Positions 51,449 through 61,182 of a DNA stretch of 64,000 bases are shown here, piece after piece (position 1 is the first letter of the stretch; each line of letters begins with the position of its first letter). The stretch is from Peristeroidobacter agariperforans (GTDB lineage: Bacteria > Pseudomonadota > Gammaproteobacteria > Steroidobacterales > Steroidobacteraceae), in contig NZ_RYFW01000001.1 of assembly GCF_004138335.1 (NCBI RefSeq), forward strand, positions 2,501,244-2,565,243, written 5' to 3'. Both the position numbers and the translations under genes were made by a program. Below the pieces are notes generated by a model. The model worked only from the letters and a program-made list of their open reading frames with translations. It made no database searches and was not told the DNA's origin.

Positions 51449-52548
51449 TGGACACACAAGAGGAACGCAACGTGCCAACAGCAATGGACCGAAAACGCAT
51501 GGTGAGCCAACAAGCTGCCTATTGGTATATCCGCTGCTCCGACGAGCGCTCGATGTCTCGCCACGATCGCAAGCTGCTGCTGGCGTGGCTGAAGCAGTCG
51601 CCCGAGCACGTTGCGGAAATCCTGCGTATTTCCAAGTTGGATGGGAAATGCTGCCGGCAGCGATTGCGCGAGGCGGTCAAAGGGCTCAACGAGTCCAATG
51701 TCGTCGAAGTCGATTTCGGCGGCGCGGCGCAATACGACTATCAGCCCAGCAGGACGGTCAGCGACAAGGTCAAGCGCAAGGAAGGCGCCAAGTTGCCTTG
51801 GAAAGTGGCGGCTGCGGTCGTGACAATGGTTGGGACGGCCTGGCTGGGTGATGCAGTGTTCGATCGTTCCAACGGCGTCTTCGAGACCGTTGCGAGTGAA
51901 TGGAAACACAGGTCGCTCGATGATGGCAGCTCGATTCACCTGGATGCGCGTACGCAGTTGAAGGTCGAGTTCACCGACACGCAGCGCATCGTTTATCTCA
52001 ATCATGGCCAGGCGGCCTTCGATGTGGCCAAAGATTCGCGGCGGCCCTTCATCGTGCGGACGCCGTTGGCCGATATCATTGCTGTGGGCACTCGCTTCAG
52101 TGTCGATATCGATCTGGATGCTGGTGTCACGACGATCGTGGAAGAAGGGGTCGTCAAAGTGATCAAGCACGGCGAGACGGATTCAACTGCTGTGATGCTG
52201 GCTCACAACGAACAGCTGTATGTCGCGCCGCGCGCTGTCGCCGAAACGTCGCTGCCCGTTTCCGAACAGAACAAGGTCTATGTCGATGCCAAGGCCGAAC
52301 TGGAGTGGACCACAGGTTGGGTCCACTTCGACGAAGGCGCCACCGTCCGAGAGATGGTGAAGCAGTTCAATCGCCGCCATGAGGTTCAGGTCAGCATCGT
52401 CGATCCCGCTGTGGCGGAGAAGAAGGTTCGTTATGCCCGCATGCGGATCGATTCAGTCGAAAACTTCAGAGACGCGATGGAAAATCAGAAGGGGGTTGCA
52501 GTGAGCGAAGACCGCGAACATAAGATGCTGCAGCTGCGGTCGGAATGA
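51448..52548 (+). CDS. FecR-family anti-sigma / sigma regulator
   Basis: About 366 residues; ATG 51448 overlaps the sigma stop (TGATG). N-terminal DUF4880-like region (QQAAYWYIRCSDERSMSRHDRKLLLAWLKQSPEHVAEI), one membrane segment around 112-132 (LPWKVAAAVVTMVGTAWLGDAVF), and the periplasmic FecR domain (HRSLDDGSSIHLDARTQLKV, then TPLADIIAVGTRFSVDID). It should relay receptor occupancy across the inner membrane to the sigma factor. Confidence 0.92.
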   Translation: MDTQEERNVPTAMDRKRMVSQQAAYWYIRCSDERSMSRHDRKLLLAWLKQSPEHVAEILRISKLDGKCCRQRLREAVKGLNESNVVEVDFGGAAQYDYQPSRTVSDKVKRKEGAKLPWKVAAAVVTMVGTAWLGDAVFDRSNGVFETVASEWKHRSLDDGSSIHLDARTQLKVEFTDTQRIVYLNHGQAAFDVAKDSRRPFIVRTPLADIIAVGTRFSVDIDLDAGVTTIVEEGVVKVIKHGETDSTAVMLAHNEQLYVAPRAVAETSLPVSEQNKVYVDAKAELEWTTGWVHFDEGATVREMVKQFNRRHEVQVSIVDPAVAEKKVRYARMRIDSVENFRDAMENQKGVAVSEDREHKMLQLRSE

Positions 52549-52554
52549 GCCATC

Positions 52555-55374
52555 GTGGCTCTCAGCCGCTGGCACGTTCCAAGTACGCTGGCCATCGTGC
52601 TTTTGTGCGGATGGGCACCGCTGTTATGGGCTCTGGGCGATTCGACAAGTAATGAATACGAACTAAACATCTCCGCCGGATTGCTCATCGAGGCAATCAA
52701 GCAGTTCTCCCAGCAAACCGACGTTCAATTCACTGTCGACATGCAGGCGACGGAAGTCGATTTCCTGCGCATTCAGGGTTTTCGCGCGCGCCTGTCGGCT
52801 CGCGCTGCGCTCGCAAGGATCTTAGAGGGTAGTGGCCTTGCTACGGAGTGGCAGGGCGATCATACGGTTCGTATCTATCCGGGCATCGTGCGGCCGCAAG
52901 GGGACGGTGGTCAGAAGGAGGTCGAGGTGACGGGCACGCGGCTCGGAGGCGGGGAGGGGCCGGCGCCGATTCGTGTGTACGACCGGGAGGAGATTGATCG
53001 CATGGGCGTCTCCTCGCTGCCCGGCGTGGCGACCTATTTGACTCAGCAGCCGTTTTCATTAGGACCATTCTTTCAGCGAAGCGGAGCTCAGCACTTTCAG
53101 CTGCGCGGGCTGGGAGTGGACACTACGCTGGTGCTCATCAATGGGCGCAGAGCGCAGCCGAGTGCGACCGGCATTAGTCTGAATGCCTTTGACCTGAACA
53201 TGATTCCACTCACAGCAGTGGAGCGGGTCGAAGTCATGTCAGATTCGGCCTCGGCGATTTACGGCTCCGATGCCATCGGCGGTGTCGTTAATATCATTCT
53301 CAAGGAGGCAGGTGCTGCGCCAGATGTTCATCTTCACTACGGGGGTGCGGCTGGGGGAGCCGACGAGCGGCGCATCGCGGGCACCGTGGGCACTTCCGGG
53401 CAACGCTTCAGGTCCTCGCTCACGCTCGATTACTTCGATCGCTCCATGCTCGTGGGTGCAGAGCGTGACATCTGGCATAACCAGGATTACCGGCGCTTTG
53501 GCGGTAGAGACTATCGCACAACTGCGGCGCCGCGAGCCAATGTTTACTCGCTTACCGGTGCACCGCTTCCGGGGTTGCCGACCTCGCAAGCATCGGTGCC
53601 TGTGGGGAGTACGGGTATCGGTCTTCGGCCGGAAGATTTCCTGGCAACAGCTGGAGAGGTCAGTCGCTACACTGCCCGGCAAACCCTGTCTATCGAGCCT
53701 GACCTAAAACAATTGTCCGCCGTCGGCTCGGCCGAACTCTCCCTCGGTAAGCGCTCCGCCATTTTCGGCGAGATGTTGATAAGCGCGAGGGAAGTCGTGA
53801 GCCAAGGCCCCTTATCACCCGTGACGGGGCAGATCGTTCCCGCCGAGAATCCATACAATCCCTTTGGCCAGGCGATCAGAGTGGACTTTTCACTGGCCGG
53901 AACGGAGCCCGCATCACACTTGACGGAAGCGCAGACCACGCGATTCGTGCTTGGGGCTCGCGGCGGTTCAAATCGTTGGAATTGGGAGTTGGCCCTGACC
54001 AGCAGCGACGAGAGTGCCGACGTGATGACCAACGAGCTTGATCTGACGCGTGTTCAGGCGGCATTAGGATCGACCGATCCGAAAACGGCGCTAAATCCGT
54101 TTGCAGATGGTCCTGCGGGGAGCGATGCATTGTTGTCGTCCCTGGCGCGTGATCAAGAATTCGACTACTCCTCGCGGGCGTGGCTGCTCGCAGGATTCCT
54201 GCGGGGCTCGCTGTTTCGCATGCCCGGCGGCATGAGCGAGCTTGTCCTCGGAGGAGAGGTGCGGCGAGAAGAGGTGAAAGCCGTTGACACGTCGCCGCTG
54301 CAGAATGAGCGCGACATCGTTTCTGAATTCGCCGAGCTCAAATTGCCACTACTCAAGCAGCTGGCGCTTAAACTGGCTTTGCGAGCAGACTTCTATGAGC
54401 ACGCAACAGACTCGGTGAACCCGCAGTATGGCCTCGTGTGGCGTCCGACCCAGGACTGGTTGGTGCGGGCCGCCTATGGGACGAGCTTTCGGCCGCCGTC
54501 GTTGGCCGAGCTGTCCTTCCCGAGATTGGAGGGTTTGGTCCCGCTCGCCGACCGTCGGCGCGGCGGCTCGATATCCCAAGTCAGGCTAATATACGGAGGC
54601 AACCCCAACCTTGGAAATGTATCAGCGCATTCCTTCACCACAGGGGTCGCCTATCGAGACAGCGACCGGCCTGGGCTGCATTGGGGAGCTCACTACTGGC
54701 GGGTGGTCATGGACGACCGAGTCTTCACGCCTGCTCTTAATGTGCAGAAACTGGAAGAAGAGGTGCCGGGTCGGGTCACTCGCTCAGCGCCGACGGAAGC
54801 CGACAGGTCCGTTGGCTGGCCTGGTGCAGTTGAATCAGTAGATGCCTCGCTACTTAATTACGGACGACTGGAGACCAGCGGTATCGACCTTGATCTTTCA
54901 TATCGCTTGACGACGAGCCTGGGCCGCCTGCAGTCGTCGCTGTCGGCCACCTGGGTGGATGAGTATTCTGCGAAGGATTTTGCGCCGCTCACGACGCCGG
55001 ATCGCGTCGGCATTGCGAATTATCTGGGCACGATTCCCGAGTGGCGCCTGGTAGGCGCGCTGACCTTGGAAGGGAGTGTCTGGGGCGTTTCCACGACAGC
55101 GACTTTTACGCCTCGCTATCAGGATTCAGATCCGACCGGGCCGCTCGATCGGCGGCTACCATCCCGCACAGTCATCGATTTACAGACGTGGTTGGAAATG
55201 GACCGACTGTTCGGCGCAGCTTGTTTGGAGGGCATGAAGGTCACGGCCGGAGCATTGAACCTCTTCGATGAAGATGTGGATTTTGCGCATGCCGGATTGA
55301 TGTTCGGCTTCGATATATCGCAAGCGGATCTGAAACAGCGATTCGCTTATTTGCGCGTCACCAAGAGCTTTTAA
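52555..55374 (+). CDS. TonB-dependent outer membrane receptor with STN signalling domain
   Basis: 939 residues from GTG 52555. A signal peptide (STLAIVLLCGWAPLLWA) is followed by the STN domain (~35-110: ELNISAGLLIEAIKQFSQQTDVQFTVDM), the plug (VEVTGTRLGGGEGPAPIRVYDREEIDRMG; FQLRGLGVDTTLVLINGRR; RVEVMSDSASAIYGSDAIGGVVNII) and a 22-strand-type barrel ending in ...FAYLRVTKSF with terminal Phe. It is the third gene of the sigma-FecR-receptor operon. The substrate is not shown by the sequence. The lasso-like peptide gene lies just beyond on the other strand, as receptors sit near lasso loci of astexin/benenodin type. Confidence 0.95.
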   Translation: MALSRWHVPSTLAIVLLCGWAPLLWALGDSTSNEYELNISAGLLIEAIKQFSQQTDVQFTVDMQATEVDFLRIQGFRARLSARAALARILEGSGLATEWQGDHTVRIYPGIVRPQGDGGQKEVEVTGTRLGGGEGPAPIRVYDREEIDRMGVSSLPGVATYLTQQPFSLGPFFQRSGAQHFQLRGLGVDTTLVLINGRRAQPSATGISLNAFDLNMIPLTAVERVEVMSDSASAIYGSDAIGGVVNIILKEAGAAPDVHLHYGGAAGGADERRIAGTVGTSGQRFRSSLTLDYFDRSMLVGAERDIWHNQDYRRFGGRDYRTTAAPRANVYSLTGAPLPGLPTSQASVPVGSTGIGLRPEDFLATAGEVSRYTARQTLSIEPDLKQLSAVGSAELSLGKRSAIFGEMLISAREVVSQGPLSPVTGQIVPAENPYNPFGQAIRVDFSLAGTEPASHLTEAQTTRFVLGARGGSNRWNWELALTSSDESADVMTNELDLTRVQAALGSTDPKTALNPFADGPAGSDALLSSLARDQEFDYSSRAWLLAGFLRGSLFRMPGGMSELVLGGEVRREEVKAVDTSPLQNERDIVSEFAELKLPLLKQLALKLALRADFYEHATDSVNPQYGLVWRPTQDWLVRAAYGTSFRPPSLAELSFPRLEGLVPLADRRRGGSISQVRLIYGGNPNLGNVSAHSFTTGVAYRDSDRPGLHWGAHYWRVVMDDRVFTPALNVQKLEEEVPGRVTRSAPTEADRSVGWPGAVESVDASLLNYGRLETSGIDLDLSYRLTTSLGRLQSSLSATWVDEYSAKDFAPLTTPDRVGIANYLGTIPEWRLVGALTLEGSVWGVSTTATFTPRYQDSDPTGPLDRRLPSRTVIDLQTWLEMDRLFGAACLEGMKVTAGALNLFDEDVDFAHAGLMFGFDISQADLKQRFAYLRVTKSF

Positions 55375-55398
55375 TCAGGTCGAAGAATTGGCCCGGAA

Positions 55399-55437
55399 GG
55401 CCCGCCTATCTTGAGCGCGGGCCCGAACGGATTTTTT
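55399..55437 (+). terminator. possible terminator after the TonB receptor gene
   Basis: Stem GGCCCGC / GCGGGCC (55399-55405, 55417-55423) with an 11-base loop, then a T-run at 55432-55437 seven bases later. The gap makes it weak; the stem could equally end the convergent small gene. Confidence 0.45.
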
Positions 55438-55439
55438 GG

Positions 55440-55592
55440 CTATTCGCTCAGCCAATCAAATGTAAGCGTGCAGCAACTGTCTGGAATCTGAGGGAAGCCA
55501 TTCTGCTTCGTCTCCGCGCTCGCATCACCCAAATCGATCACTTCAATCCCTTGAACCTCCTCGTCCTTCCGCTCTTCTGTTTTCTGTTTCAT
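55440..55592 (-). CDS. 50-residue peptide with lasso-like leader (candidate RiPP precursor)
   Basis: ATG at 55592, stop TAG at 55440-55442, with AAGGA six bases before the start. The product starts MKQKTEERKDEEVQG, followed by IEVIDLGDASAETK and then QNGFPQIPDSCCTL and TFDWLSE. The middle closely resembles the leader end of proteobacterial lasso precursors (benenodin type: IDLGAASVET), where Thr is at -2 of the core. With that register the core would start at Gln and Asp would be residue 9, the position used for the macrolactam; Gln at +1 is unusual, and Gly would be expected. The core also holds a CC pair. Lasso B and C enzymes are not in the window. It converges on the TonB receptor. Gene reality is likely; class is inference. 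Confidence 0.6.
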   Translation of the reverse strand: MKQKTEERKDEEVQGIEVIDLGDASAETKQNGFPQIPDSCCTLTFDWLSE

Positions 55593-55979
55593 GACGGTTC
55601 CTTCAAGGATTTATGACCATCCTCCTGCCCGTCGGTAGATAACGCTTCCTCTTAGTTAACAACAATAAGACAACTTCCGGAGCTCAAAAATAATAGTTTA
55701 CGATCAGTAAAAAGGGGGGTTAAGCTCAATGAGTGGCCCGGTCAACGTGAGCAGAGACCGAGAAGATCATCAGGACCTAGGTGCTTGGTTCGCCCTTGGT
55801 GGTTTGTAGCGGGCCTCATGGATGAGGTCTGCTGCGGATCTTAGAACCAGCGCCGTTTGAGCGTCTGCATTTGCAGCCTTTTTAGGGAGAAAGGGGCTGC
55901 AAAGCTCCTTTGATCCCGTCGCACCGGTCGTGCGATTTCCGATTGCGTTCCCTTCTACAGATACAGACGACGCGCCTCA
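55593..55979. other. AT-rich intergenic region between the MBL gene and the peptide gene
   Basis: No gene supported. A nine-pair stem TTTGCAGCC / GGCTGCAAA (about 55869-55902) may end the MBL transcript. Bases 55650-55725 are unusually AT-rich and may carry the promoter of the peptide gene on the minus strand, but no clear -35/-10 pair was chosen. Confidence 0.45.
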
Positions 55980-57353
55980 TCACGCCGTGAAGCGCCGATA
56001 GCTGCGTCGTGCGATCTTGTATAGCTCCGGCGTTGCCGACTGAAGCGCGGCAAGGAACGTTCGGCGAAGCTTCCGGGAGGAGTCCAGGCGCACTTGGTCG
56101 AGCCATCCGTGGAAGCCAGAGTCTTTGCGGTAGGCGCGAAAGTAGTCATGGAGCTCGCCGACGGTGAAAGCGCGGCCGTTGTCGCCGTACTTGGCGACAT
56201 AGGGAGTGAAATCCGGGTAGAGCGAGCGCACGCCACCGTGCAGAACGGTCTTCGTGAAGTTGGAGATCAGCAGGTCATCGAAGATCTCGTAGTTGATCGC
56301 GGTCATCAGAGAGTGGCGGGGCGCCTCGAAGGTAATGCCACGGCCCTTCGGGCCGCCGAGGTCCACGATGTTGTCCTGGCCGCCGACGCGTACATCGATG
56401 AATTGGAATTTCTGTCGCAGGTGATCGAATTTCTGGAAGTACGCGCGCACCGTTTGCACGTCCTGATGATCGAGCGGTTCCGACCAGTCATCGCCGAACT
56501 CGTTCGGCTCGTGAAAAATCCGGGGTGCAGCCTCCATCGGAGTTTCGGAGATGCAGTCCTTGGTCACATCGTACGAAAAGTATCCTGGAATGAATTCTCC
56601 GCGCTCGCGTTTGAAGCAGGTGCCGTGTGCCTCGATGGGAATCTCATAATCCGATGCCCAGCGCGAATCGGTCCTCGCGAACACGTGGTGGCAGGAAAAT
56701 GGCGCCGTGTGAGTGCCGGACCAGTTCTTCAGCAGCCCGCTGTAGGAGTAGCCGAGCGGCTTTGAGTCGGCGGGCAGCGGTTCTATCCGCTGCCCGTCTT
56801 CGGTGAAGAAGTTCATCATGTCGGCCGTGCCGTTGTTGAAGAGCTTGAGCACGAACCGACGCTTGAACGGTTGCAGACGGGCTTGCAACGTAGCCCGCGT
56901 GCCCAGCGCGGAGCCATCGTTGAGATTCAGGACGGCACACTGGTCTCCCAGCGCGATGAGCAACGCCGCGTCCTGATTCCAATCCGCGCAGCAGAGAATC
57001 CTGACGTGCGGTGAAATTTGCAGCCAAGAATCGTCTGCAAGCTCATGGGCGCGGTAGCCCGCGGCAGTCAGGTCGCGAATGATCCGCCCGCCATGGTGAC
57101 GAGGCACGAGCACAGTCTTGTCGTGGAACTGTGCGAGAGAGTCGAGATTCAGATGATCCGGATGCCCGTGGGACAGCCAGACATGTTGGGTCGCAGCAAA
57201 TGCTTCCGACTGTTCGGGTGTGAAGCGATAAGGAAGCATCCAGGATCCGAAGTACTGCGCCCCCGAGATCCAGGGATCGGTGACGAGCACTGGAATGCCG
57301 CCGTCGTAGACAATCAACGTTGCGTTGCCGCACGTCTCGAATCCGAGGTCCAT
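55980..57353 (-). CDS. metallo-beta-lactamase-fold hydrolase (UlaG/CMAH-like)
   Basis: 457 residues from ATG 57353, with GGAGG five bases before. The MBL motif is VWLSHGHPDHLNLDSL, preceded by GIPVLVTDPWISG. The following half resembles large UlaG- or CMP-Neu5Ac-hydroxylase-like proteins (LNLNDGSALGT, FSYSGLLKNW region, LISNFTKTVL). No Rieske domain is evident at the C-terminus. It lies upstream of the peptide gene on the same strand, 387 bases away, so a joint role in a peptide pathway is possible but unproven; an unrelated hydrolase is the simpler alternative. Confidence 0.85.
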   Translation of the reverse strand: MDLGFETCGNATLIVYDGGIPVLVTDPWISGAQYFGSWMLPYRFTPEQSEAFAATQHVWLSHGHPDHLNLDSLAQFHDKTVLVPRHHGGRIIRDLTAAGYRAHELADDSWLQISPHVRILCCADWNQDAALLIALGDQCAVLNLNDGSALGTRATLQARLQPFKRRFVLKLFNNGTADMMNFFTEDGQRIEPLPADSKPLGYSYSGLLKNWSGTHTAPFSCHHVFARTDSRWASDYEIPIEAHGTCFKRERGEFIPGYFSYDVTKDCISETPMEAAPRIFHEPNEFGDDWSEPLDHQDVQTVRAYFQKFDHLRQKFQFIDVRVGGQDNIVDLGGPKGRGITFEAPRHSLMTAINYEIFDDLLISNFTKTVLHGGVRSLYPDFTPYVAKYGDNGRAFTVGELHDYFRAYRKDSGFHGWLDQVRLDSSRKLRRTFLAALQSATPELYKIARRSYRRFTA

Positions 57354-57500
57354 TGAAGCCTCCGCTCGGCCAGATCGAACCGGTGTCAATGCGGCCAGCT
57401 TCCCTTTTCAGTGACAACCGGGGCGTGGGGCAGCCGTGTGTTCCCTTGATCGCGCCACCGTCCATTTCGATCGCCGCGATATCGCAGTGCCGGAAGTGCG

Positions 57501-60500
57501 GTGTACAGTCGCGGCTCGTCTAACAAGCGTCGGCAAAAAGGGCTCGCCTTGCTCAAACGCGGTCATGCGCTGCAGCTCAGCGCTTCGGATCTGGTCGGCT
57601 ACCTCAATTGCCATCATCTGACGCACCTCGACGCGCAGGTTGCCAGCGGTGCGTTGTCGAAACCCGATGTGTGGGATCCCTCGCTCGAAGTGCTGTGGGA
57701 ACGCGGCGCCGCGCACGAGCGCGCGTATGTCGATCACTTGCGCTCGCTCGGATTGAAGATCTTTGAGATCGAAGGCGTCGGTGTCTCGCAGGCACAGGTA
57801 GAACAAACAATGATGGCCATGCGCACCGGAGCCGAGGTCATCGTGCAGGGAGCGTTTCTCGAAGGAGTCTGGAGCGGGCGCACGGACGTGCTCCTTCGCG
57901 TGCCGGCAGCGAGTGCACTCGGCGATTGGTCGTATGAAGTTGTCGATACCAAGCTGGCGCGCGAGACCAAGGGCGGCACGGTGTTGCAGCTGTGCTTGTA
58001 CTCGGATTTGTTGGCCAACGCACAAGGGCGGACGCCTGAGCGCATGCGTGTCGTCACGCCCGGCTGCGGCTTCGAGCCGGTGAGTTACAGGACGGCAGCC
58101 TACGCAGCCTACTATCGGCAAGTGCGCAAGGCGTTGGAAGCAGCGCTGGCGGAAACGGATGGCGCGCCAACGTATCCAAAGCCTAAAGATCACTGCGACA
58201 TTTGCCGTTGGCGACGGGAATGTGACGCGCGGCGGCGGCGGGACGATCATTTGTGCCTCGTGGCCGGCATCTCGGCGACGCAGATTGCGGAGCTGTCTCG
58301 ACACAACATCACCACACTGACGGGCCTGGCGCATTTGCCGGTCCCGTTGCCCTGGAAGCCCGAGCGGGGCGTGGCGCAGTCATTCGAGCGAAGTCGCGAG
58401 CAGGCGCGGGTCCAGTCGGAGGGGCGGCAGAGTGCACAGCCGATTTATGAGGCACTGCCGCTTACGCCGAATGTCGGACTCCATCGGCTGCCGGAGCCCT
58501 CGCCCGGTGACATCTTTCTCGACCTCGAGGCGGATCCGTTCGTCGGCGAGGAGGGGTTGGAGTTTCTGTTTGGCTATGTGACCGCGGATGCCGCTGGCAC
58601 GCGAAACTATGTCGCGGAGTGGGCGTTCTCGCGGGCCGAAGAGCGTCGGGCGTTCGAGCATTTCGTCGATTTCGTGATGGCTCGATGGAGGCAGTACCCC
58701 GGGCTTCATATCTATCACTACGCGCCCTATGAGCCGAGCGCGCTGAAGCGGCTGATGGGGCGATATGCGACGCGTGAAGATGAGATCGATCGGATGTTGC
58801 GCGGCTCGCTGTTCGTCGATCTCTACACCATTGCCCGACAAAGCATTCGCGCGAGCGTGGAAAGGTACTCGATCAAGAACCTCGAGCCTTTCTACGACTT
58901 CAATCGCAGCGTGCCGCTGATCGAGGTCAGAAGCGCGTTGGCGAAGTTGCAGGCACGCCTCGAGCTCAACGACGCAGCGGCCATCAGCGACGAGAGCAAA
59001 GACATCGTGCTCCGCTACAACCGCGACGATTGTCTCTCGGCGCAGAGGCTGCGGGATTGGCTGGAGAAGATCAGGGTCGAAACGATTGCCCGCGGGGCTA
59101 CGATTTCACGGCCGGTGGCGGGCAATCCGGAGCCGCCGGTGGAGTTGGATGAGCGTCAGCGGCAAGTTGCGGCGTTGGTGGATCGTCTCACTGCCGATGT
59201 ACCTTCGGATGCAAATGAGCGGACGACAGAGCAGCAGGCGCGCTGGATTCTTGCGCATTCGCTCGACTGGCATCGGCGTGAGCAGAAGTCCGCGTGGTGG
59301 GAGTTCTTTCGGCTTGCCGATCTCACGCCCGGGGATTTGCTGGACGAGCGTGCTGGCATCGCAGGACTGGAGTATCAGGGCAATGTCGGTGGAACCGCGC
59401 GAGCGCCTATTCATCGGTATCGATTTCCGCCGCAAGAGCTGGAACTGAGCGAGGGTGACAAGCTGCATTTCAGCAAGGAGCAGGAGTGGGGAACAGTCGC
59501 GGCTATTTCGCTCGCAAGCGGCACCATAGATATCAAGAAGCGCGGCGACACGATCGGTGTTCACCCGCGAGCGGCGTTTGCGCACGAGGTCGTGCGGACG
59601 GGAGTGCTGGCAGATTCTCTGTCGCGGCTTGCGGCGCATGTCGCCGAGCACGGCATCACGGGCATGGGCGGGTATCAGGCGGCGCGAGATCTTCTGCTCA
59701 AGTTCCCGCCGCGCTTGGATAACGAACCACTGCAAAAGGATGCTGAATCAGCGAGCGATGCCGCCGTTCGAGTTTCGACCAAGCTGGCGAGCGGAGTGCT
59801 GCCGATTCAAGGGCCGCCCGGCGCGGGCAAGACGTTCACCGCGGCCCAGATGATCTGCGCGCTGGTGAAGGCGGGCAAGAAAGTGGGCGTGACGGCGAAT
59901 AGTCACAAAGTCATCCGCAATCTGCTCGACAAGGTAGTGGAGCAGGCCGCTCTTGCGGGTCTTGCCATTCAGTGTTTGCAGAAGGTTGCTGAGAAGACCG
60001 CCGATGCGAGCGGCATCCGGTTCGAAACGGATAACGAGAAGGCGCTCGCGGCGATCGGCACGTCGTGTCAGGTGCTCGCCGGAACGGCATGGCTGTGGTC
60101 GCGCCCGGATGCGTTCGAGATTGTCGATACGCTGTTCGTGGACGAAGCCGCGCAAATGTCATTGGCCAATGTCCTGGCCGTGTCGCAAGCCGGTCGAGTC
60201 TTGGTGTTGCTCGGCGACCCGCAGCAGTTGGAGCAACCGATTCAAGGCAGTCATCCGGAAGGCACCGACGTGTCGGCGCTCGAACACATACTCGACGGCG
60301 CAGCGACCATCGGCAAGGAGCAAGGCATGTTTCTGGAGCAGACCTGGCGTTTGCACCCCGATATTTGTTCGTTCACGTCGGAGCTCTTTTATGAAGGCCG
60401 GCTCGCCTGTCGCGTGGGCCTGGGACATCAAGGAGTAAACTCGCAGGGACGCATCCGCGGCACGGGCCTGCGATACCTGTCGGTGGTGCACGAAGGAAAT

Positions 60501-60950
60501 CAGAATATCGCACCGGAGGAAGCTGTAGCCATTCAGCGATTGGTCGAAGAAACATTGGCGGCGGGCGCCACATGGATCGATCGCGACGGTCGCCGTCGCG
60601 CGGTCACTGTCGAGGACATTTTGATCATTGCGCCGTACAACGCGCAGGTGTTCGAGATTCAACGCCGTTTGCCGCAAGCCCGTGTTGGCACGGTTGACAA
60701 GTTTCAAGGTCAGGAGGCGGCGATCGTCATCTACTCCGTGACGACGTCATCGCACGCCGATGCGCCGCGGGGCATGGAGTTCCTGTACAGCTTGAATCGG
60801 CTTAATGTCGCGGTGTCGCGAGCCAAGTGTGTATGCGTGCTGGCGTCGTCGCCGGCGATCTTCGAGCCTGCCTGCAATACGCCGCGTCAGATGGAATTGG
60901 CGAACGCATATTGTCGTTATCGAGAGTTGGCCACCGAGTTGCCCCGCTAG
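57501..60950 (+). CDS. TM0106-type Fe-S RecB nuclease fused to DEDD exonuclease-like and SF1 helicase domains
   Basis: 1149 residues if the GTG 57501 is used (TTG 57549 would give a start closer to the family, LKRGHALQLSASDL). The RecB/Cas4-like domain has C37, GRTDVLL (D129), VVDTK (D149, K151), QLCLY (Q163, Y167) and the Fe-S Cys C232, C235 and C241. A DEDD-like domain follows (DIFLDLEADPF; RYNRDDCLSAQRL). The SF1 helicase shows GPPGAGKTFTAAQM, FVDEAAQMSL, LLGDPQQLEQP, VDKFQGQEAAIV and LNVAVSRAK. It resembles Dna2-like repair or defence enzymes. Divergent from the MBL gene; it stands alone. Confidence 0.92.
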   Translation: MYSRGSSNKRRQKGLALLKRGHALQLSASDLVGYLNCHHLTHLDAQVASGALSKPDVWDPSLEVLWERGAAHERAYVDHLRSLGLKIFEIEGVGVSQAQVEQTMMAMRTGAEVIVQGAFLEGVWSGRTDVLLRVPAASALGDWSYEVVDTKLARETKGGTVLQLCLYSDLLANAQGRTPERMRVVTPGCGFEPVSYRTAAYAAYYRQVRKALEAALAETDGAPTYPKPKDHCDICRWRRECDARRRRDDHLCLVAGISATQIAELSRHNITTLTGLAHLPVPLPWKPERGVAQSFERSREQARVQSEGRQSAQPIYEALPLTPNVGLHRLPEPSPGDIFLDLEADPFVGEEGLEFLFGYVTADAAGTRNYVAEWAFSRAEERRAFEHFVDFVMARWRQYPGLHIYHYAPYEPSALKRLMGRYATREDEIDRMLRGSLFVDLYTIARQSIRASVERYSIKNLEPFYDFNRSVPLIEVRSALAKLQARLELNDAAAISDESKDIVLRYNRDDCLSAQRLRDWLEKIRVETIARGATISRPVAGNPEPPVELDERQRQVAALVDRLTADVPSDANERTTEQQARWILAHSLDWHRREQKSAWWEFFRLADLTPGDLLDERAGIAGLEYQGNVGGTARAPIHRYRFPPQELELSEGDKLHFSKEQEWGTVAAISLASGTIDIKKRGDTIGVHPRAAFAHEVVRTGVLADSLSRLAAHVAEHGITGMGGYQAARDLLLKFPPRLDNEPLQKDAESASDAAVRVSTKLASGVLPIQGPPGAGKTFTAAQMICALVKAGKKVGVTANSHKVIRNLLDKVVEQAALAGLAIQCLQKVAEKTADASGIRFETDNEKALAAIGTSCQVLAGTAWLWSRPDAFEIVDTLFVDEAAQMSLANVLAVSQAGRVLVLLGDPQQLEQPIQGSHPEGTDVSALEHILDGAATIGKEQGMFLEQTWRLHPDICSFTSELFYEGRLACRVGLGHQGVNSQGRIRGTGLRYLSVVHEGNQNIAPEEAVAIQRLVEETLAAGATWIDRDGRRRAVTVEDILIIAPYNAQVFEIQRRLPQARVGTVDKFQGQEAAIVIYSVTTSSHADAPRGMEFLYSLNRLNVAVSRAKCVCVLASSPAIFEPACNTPRQMELANAYCRYRELATELPR

Positions 60951-61182
60951 ACCTTTAGGTCAGTGCTGCGACCGCGAACCTTCTGGCATACATAGATGTG
61001 TGCGGTTGCAGTCTCGAAGCACATACAGTGCCTGCCTCGAATTCGCTCAAGCACGGGTGAGAGCGGGGCAGTAATTGCTAATTTCCTAGATAAATTAGAT
61101 ACTTATTGGCACCGGTCGGAGTCGCCGGCGGGACTGCATCGCCTCCAGCGCCAACCTCTTACTACGAATCAGGAGAGTCCCT

